From positions 12,642,001 through 12,706,000 of the forward strand of contig NC_062244.1 of assembly GCF_905475465.1 (NCBI RefSeq): a DNA stretch of 64,000 nt, given 5' to 3'. Below the pieces are notes generated by a model. The model was not told the DNA's origin, did not search any database, and worked only from the letters and a program-made list of their open reading frames with translations. Positions 59,601 through 64,000 of this stretch are shown here, piece by piece; position 1 is the first letter of the stretch; each line of letters begins with the position of its first letter. Origin of the DNA: Pieris napi. Lineage: Eukaryota; Arthropoda; Insecta; Lepidoptera; Pieridae. Both the position numbers and the translations under genes were made by a program.

Positions 59601-62472
59601 CTGCGGTTCGATTGCATCAATTTATTTCTACTTACATAAAGAACCCGGGTGAACTTATTTATTCTTGTTTTCTTCGCGGCTCATGTTTAATTTATTGAGG
59701 CCTGGTAAAAAAGTTCTCAGTTCATGTCGAATGTAATAGGTGCGAATTGTACCGACAAGAAAACAATTGTACAAAGATAAAGTGTTTGTTTAATATTAAT
59801 GACCACAATTTGTGGTAGCATTGGCCGTCGTTAAAAACGCATATTTTTTAGATTTGTAGCCCTTGTAATGTGTCCAATATGTCGCAGATCTACTTTGACT
59901 TGTACTCTGTATAATTTAATTATGTATATTAAACTAACAGACTGCGATATTTGTTGTTGTGTACAAAGTTGTCATAACTGGTCTCTCTATATAGTCCTGT
60001 CATTAGTCAAAAGATATTTTACTTCCGTTGTTCATCTTCTTTCGATAAAAGTAAAGCAAACATTAAGTTCAAACGATTAAATTGTATATTCTCTTCAGCG
60101 GCTTCTTTAACAAAAATAAATAATGTCGCATAAAATGTGAAGCCCAGGAGCCGACCACGGGATATCGTTTGACCACACTATTATGGTTATGGGGTAATAT
60201 ATTGGCGTCATCTCTGCATACAAGAATATGTTGTAAGTCGTAAAGTAGTCATAAGTTAGGGTTTATAAGTAATATTAACAATGTATCACGCATGAAATTT
60301 TATCAATAAATTTAAGATTTTCAAAGGAGCCGCGTTTAAAGCCGACTACGGTGCTTCGTGTGCGTAAATTAACATTAAAAATATTGTATATTATAAATAT
60401 AGTATAAATTATAACAGTCTTCTAGTTAATGTTTCTTGTAGATTTTGGTTGCCTGACATTTGTAACTGATACTGAATGTTTTCATAATTTTCTGGCTATT
60501 CCGGGATCACATATTTATAGAAATATCTATATGTATTATATATACATTCCAATCACCAAAATAGCCACAAACATGTTTTTTTTATGTAAATTAACTATGT
60601 ACACGAAAGTACACAGTAGGTGCCCCATTTATGGTATTTACTTTTTGTTTGAGCTTTTTAGTATGGATGTCAATCAAAATTTTTTACTTGTGTAATTGCA
60701 CATCATAAATCTCCGTTGTTGACATGATGAATGCGAAATGGAGTGCGTAACTAATGAACTACAGTTGTACGTTAAAATATGCATCTTACTTTTAATACGA
60801 ACATACAACAGTAGGAAACATTTATGTAAACAATTTCGCTCTTTAATATTCTACACTAATGTTAGTTTCACAAGAGAATTTTATGAAAATCTCATTTAGA
60901 AAACAACATGTAGCTATTCACCTTAGTAGGGGGGCCCACGAAGCTAAATGGGGATTATCTGTAGTATTCTTATGTATGAGCAAAGACTGCTGATAGCAAG
61001 TATTATCCATTTCCATTATGCATAAAATATGCATTTGTTACGCTGCTTTTTTTTAAGGCTAGTAGATGATCTATGTAATCCAACTAAAACCGATAGAAAT
61101 GGAAATATATAGTTCAGAGCACATATAATATTCATGATAAAAAATATATACAAAAGATTTTAATTATTCTATGTTCCCGTCACGTTCTGCGTTTTATTAA
61201 ACTCGGGAGCAGTAAAAATAATTGTATAATTACTTAATTAAATACGAACTTTACAACTTGTAATTTTACTTATTTTTATAACAAAATAAGACACTGCTCT
61301 ATTATTGACACTAATTGACGTCGCTTTTTCATATATCGAGTTTTTGTGGTCTTTTGCAAAAATTCCATGAATAAATTCATTACGTATTACAAAAACCTTA
61401 TTTTTTTGTCTTGTTTGAATCGGGAATTCACTTATACAGGGGGCATATATAAGATAAATATTTAAATATCTTTAATATTACAACAAGTAGGGCTAAATAT
61501 TTAAATAAACATATTAAGGACTATTATGCATAGTACATATTAATATTCGCGTTTGTATCCGTTATATAAGTAGATGTAAGTCATTTCATATTAATTTTAT
61601 GAAAGAATCGGTTCAAATAGAGATGGATAAGTTCAAGTAATAATAAAATACGATTTAACTGGATCATCTGGTTTTTTAATTATGTAAGATGAAGTGAATT
61701 TTAAAAACCGTATATCGTCATCACGGGATTTTAAGATTTAACTTTAAATATCTAGCGGATTATTTTTAATGAGTACCATCAAAGACAAGTAAACGTTAAC
61801 ACGAGGGCGTATCATTTGATTAATTTTCTTATAGTCCAAGGTCTTAACACAAAGAAGAACTTAATTAAGCTTCAAAATTATAATAACTCAATCAGATTAT
61901 AACAAGAAAATATATTACTGCACCTGATACTATACGTGAGGCACCTTATGATGGGACTTTTGAGTTGCATGTTGAGGCTTTTTATGTTTTTCAATATGTA
62001 GCTCTAGTAAAATTGTATAATATACAATCGTTTGTCAACACCATCCTTTATGTATACTACAGAATATGATTGTTTTAAAAATATTCTTGTGCATCCTGTC
62101 AAAATATCAATTCTACATTATTATATGAAGAAATGTCGAAATGGCCAAGTTAAAGAGTTATAATTTTATTTTTTTAATCCGAGCACGAAGGTAATTTGAC
62201 ACGCCGACTGACGTGCTCATCGGACGACATAAAGCAATAGTATTCATCTCAGATGACAGCTCAATTACCTCTTAAGCATATTGCACCGGGCGTATTCGTG
62301 ATACAATTAATACCCGCATTGCTGTTACTCAGCGGTTAAACTCAAGCCGCTTTAATAAAAACAGTATCGAAATCAATGACACTGCATTTAATTATCAAAA
62401 TAAACAGCGGTCGCCTTGATAAAAATGGAGAATAAATCGGTAAAAATATACAAGGTGAAATTGAAAAATAAC
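53698..62472. other. Gene-poor AT-rich interval
   Basis: 8.8 kb without a convincing gene. Open frames at 57223-57417, 59868-60080 and 60429-60695 are short and resemble nothing. A (ATT)n microsatellite sits at about 58931-58950, preceded by 'gtgaataaat'. The frame at 54977-55174 is listed separately. It could be intergenic or an intron of a gene extending past the right edge. Confidence 0.4.
54977..55174 (-). CDS. Unidentified 65-codon minus-strand frame, possible last exon
   Basis: The frame reads MSLPTVIPRFKINRIF, then ATNIGDHSPLNQILRECDKI and IDIFGSELKKSIVKCLSD before TAA. Its residue composition (mixed charged and hydrophobic, no low complexity) is more protein-like than its neighbours. 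A pyrimidine-rich stretch ending in ttacag lies 11 bp before the ATG, so the frame could be the 3' exon of a gene whose other exons lie at higher coordinates, or a transposon remnant. I recognise no family and see no partner exon. Confidence 0.2.
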   Translation of the reverse strand: MSLPTVIPRFKINRIFQIPSATNIGDHSPLNQILRECDKINTTYPEIDIFGSELKKSIVKCLSDT

Positions 62473-62592
62473 CGTGTTGGCCTTGTTGTTTGGGGTGGTT
62501 CTCAAGGCTAAGGTCGTGCCTTCAAAACACAGCCGTACACAAGTGGATATTTCTTTCTATTCGCGCAACTAACACTTGTTCGTCACCTAAGA
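62473..62592 (+). repeat. Diverged tRNA-derived SINE, 5' part
   Basis: 'gtgttggccttgttgtttgg', 'aaggtcgtgccttcaaaaca', 'cagccgtacacaagtggat' and 'ttctttctattcgcgc' align with the head and first part of the SINE body. Box B is degraded. A 67-codon open frame across it is not a gene. Confidence 0.5.
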
Positions 62593-63409
62593 CCAAAAAA
62601 CGACATTTGACCTTGAATTCTCTAAAATTTAGGCTCTTCTTTGAGACAAAAGAAAAAGTGTACTTTGAAGGTGTAATTATATATAGGTAGTTGTAATAAA
62701 AAAATCATAATAATTAACGTTCTTAGTATAAAAACACATTTAAAAATCTTAAGTTTAGTTTATGACGAATCAAATTACCACTGCCTTTGAAATATAACAT
62801 GAGGAGGAAATTATAAAGTGTATTGTAGCTCCATATGATTAATGTATTGCATAGCTTTTAATTAACTTTAATGAGCTCTTTGGCAACTTCCTTGTTTCCT
62901 TTGAAATATACAGAAATAAGTCATAATAGATAAAAACGTTTCAATCATTCTTAAAGTTGAAAAGGTTTTTGTAGAATTTGAAGGTACGAGCCACGAGGTA
63001 AAAATATAAGATAATTTATAGAATATCTAAAATCTGATAAGCTGCCATCTGTCATAGAAATTTGATACTTTTCAGTTTCAAGCAGCAACGCCACTCGGTA
63101 TGGCTCTTTCTGATTTAGTATTGATAGTACCACATAGATGGCACTCATGAACGCTTCTTAACAATTAAAAGTATATTTTAATGTTATTGGCAATGTAAAA
63201 ATATAGAACCTGCCGGAGCAGTTAAAATATTTTGTAACCAGATTATAAAACTTCTTTGCAGCCGTGATGAATATGAAATTCAACCTTTTAAATTTGTATA
63301 AAGCTTCTGTAATAAAGCGAGTTTTCCAAAATTTCTTCAAAACAAACTTATACCTTACAAAAAAGCTTTACTTAAGAAATACTGTATAACGTGTTTTCAT
63401 AGCATTTAT
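62593..63409. other. AT-rich DNA, nothing recognised
   Basis: Only short minus-strand frames (62951-63148 and 63158-63340) are present, with no domain, RNA gene or repeat I can name. Confidence 0.4.
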
Positions 63410-63645
63410 AAAATACTAGTGGACCCGACAGACGTTGTCCTGCATGATATATCAAGCAATTAGTAAAGCAAAGTATGAAAGTACCGACTGCAGCCCCATC
63501 TGGCGGGCTGATTTGTGAATCTAAACCATTCCCAGATCCCCTTGAACACACACAAAAAATTTCATCAAAATCGGTCCAGTCGTTTGAGAGAAGTTCAGTG
63601 ACATACACACTCACAGAAGAATTATATATATAATTTTATTTTTAT
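63410..63645. repeat. Interspersed lepidopteran-type repeat
   Basis: 'gtggacccgacagacgttgt', 'ccccatctggcgggctgatt', 'tcatcaaaatcggtccagtc', 'gtttgagagaagttcagtga' and 'catacacactcacagaagaa', ending in a 'ttatatatataat' tail. I recognise this arrangement as a high-copy insect repeat with a simple AT tail. The class is not decided here. Confidence 0.6.
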
Positions 63646-64000
63646 CTTTGTAATGACGGTTTTTAATTTATTTTAAGGGTTGCTTTTCCATAAAATAATA
63701 ACCAAAATAGCGTAGTATATACGGTAAAATATACTGCTTATTGTTTTGAGCGTTATTATTATGTTAATATTTTAGTAAATGATTTTCGTATGTTTGCTTA
63801 ATTATAGCTGCGTAGTTTATTAAAGTTCTTCATCGTCAATTAACTTCAACAAATTGGGTTTTCGAAAGCAAATTCTCGTTTAAATAAATAGCAAAATTGC
63901 ATAATGATCATGGGTTTTTTAAAACGTATCTCAATAGAAAAGTTTTTCCAAGTTAGTTATTCTAAATGAGTTTTTGTTTAATGGGGGACCGTACATAAAA
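63646..64000. other. AT-rich right edge
   Basis: Nothing recognised in the last 355 bp. Confidence 0.4.

Noticed and set aside
1..64000. CRISPR arrays, operons, riboswitches or endogenous viral genes
   Set aside because: None seen; the spliced genes and repeats indicate an insect nuclear genome where the prokaryotic features are not expected.

Overview
The window is AT-rich nuclear DNA from an insect, most likely a butterfly or moth. Three things point there. The genes are short-exon, spliced animal genes with GT/AG introns. The interspersed repeats are of the type common in Lepidoptera: a tRNA-derived SINE in seven copies, an abundant 'CCCATGGACATTCTC' repeat in five, and LINE 3' tails. There is also a canonical nuclear tRNA-Gln. 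I see nothing bacterial, no CRISPR array and no viral gene. Family names come from my own recognition of protein sequence; no search was run.

Layout. 0.6-1.0 kb: fossil Tc1-like transposase. 1.5-3.6 kb (-): CDK2-interacting protein CINP, four exons. 4.26-4.92 kb (+): RNA polymerase II subunit Rpb4, head to head with CINP across 651 bp. 5.84-9.27 kb (+): a FAM117/GLCCI1 family gene, eight exons, followed by a long, relatively GC-rich untranslated tail. 12.9-21.6 kb (-): Ube4A, a U-box ubiquitin ligase/E4 factor, sixteen exons, convergent with FAM117. 24.67-28.17 kb (+): a single-exon CCCH zinc-finger gene of the ZC3H4/suppressor-of-sable family. 29.2-30.6 kb (-): IFT22/RABL5, four exons. 31.3 kb (-): tRNA-Gln(CTG). 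38.3-47.9 kb (-): a glycosyltransferase family 92 gene, four exons with long introns. From 47.9 kb to the end I find no convincing gene, only unique AT-rich DNA and decayed repeats.

The coding exons were joined by hand with consistent reading phase: CINP 194 aa, Rpb4 138 aa, FAM117 340 aa, Ube4A 1027 aa, ZC3H4-like 1164 aa, IFT22 180 aa, GT92 531 aa. These are housekeeping genes with no evident shared pathway. Rpb4 and the ZC3H4-like protein both act on RNA polymerase II transcription; CINP acts in replication and checkpoint control, Ube4A in ubiquitin chain extension, IFT22 in cilia and GT92 in Golgi or membrane glycosylation.

The most interesting non-genic structures are two. One is an 878-bp TA-flanked inverted-repeat transposon inside a Ube4A intron that keeps a small two-exon helix-turn-helix gene but no catalytic domain. 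The other is a 107-bp perfect inverted repeat with a 33-bp spacer at 34.9-35.2 kb.
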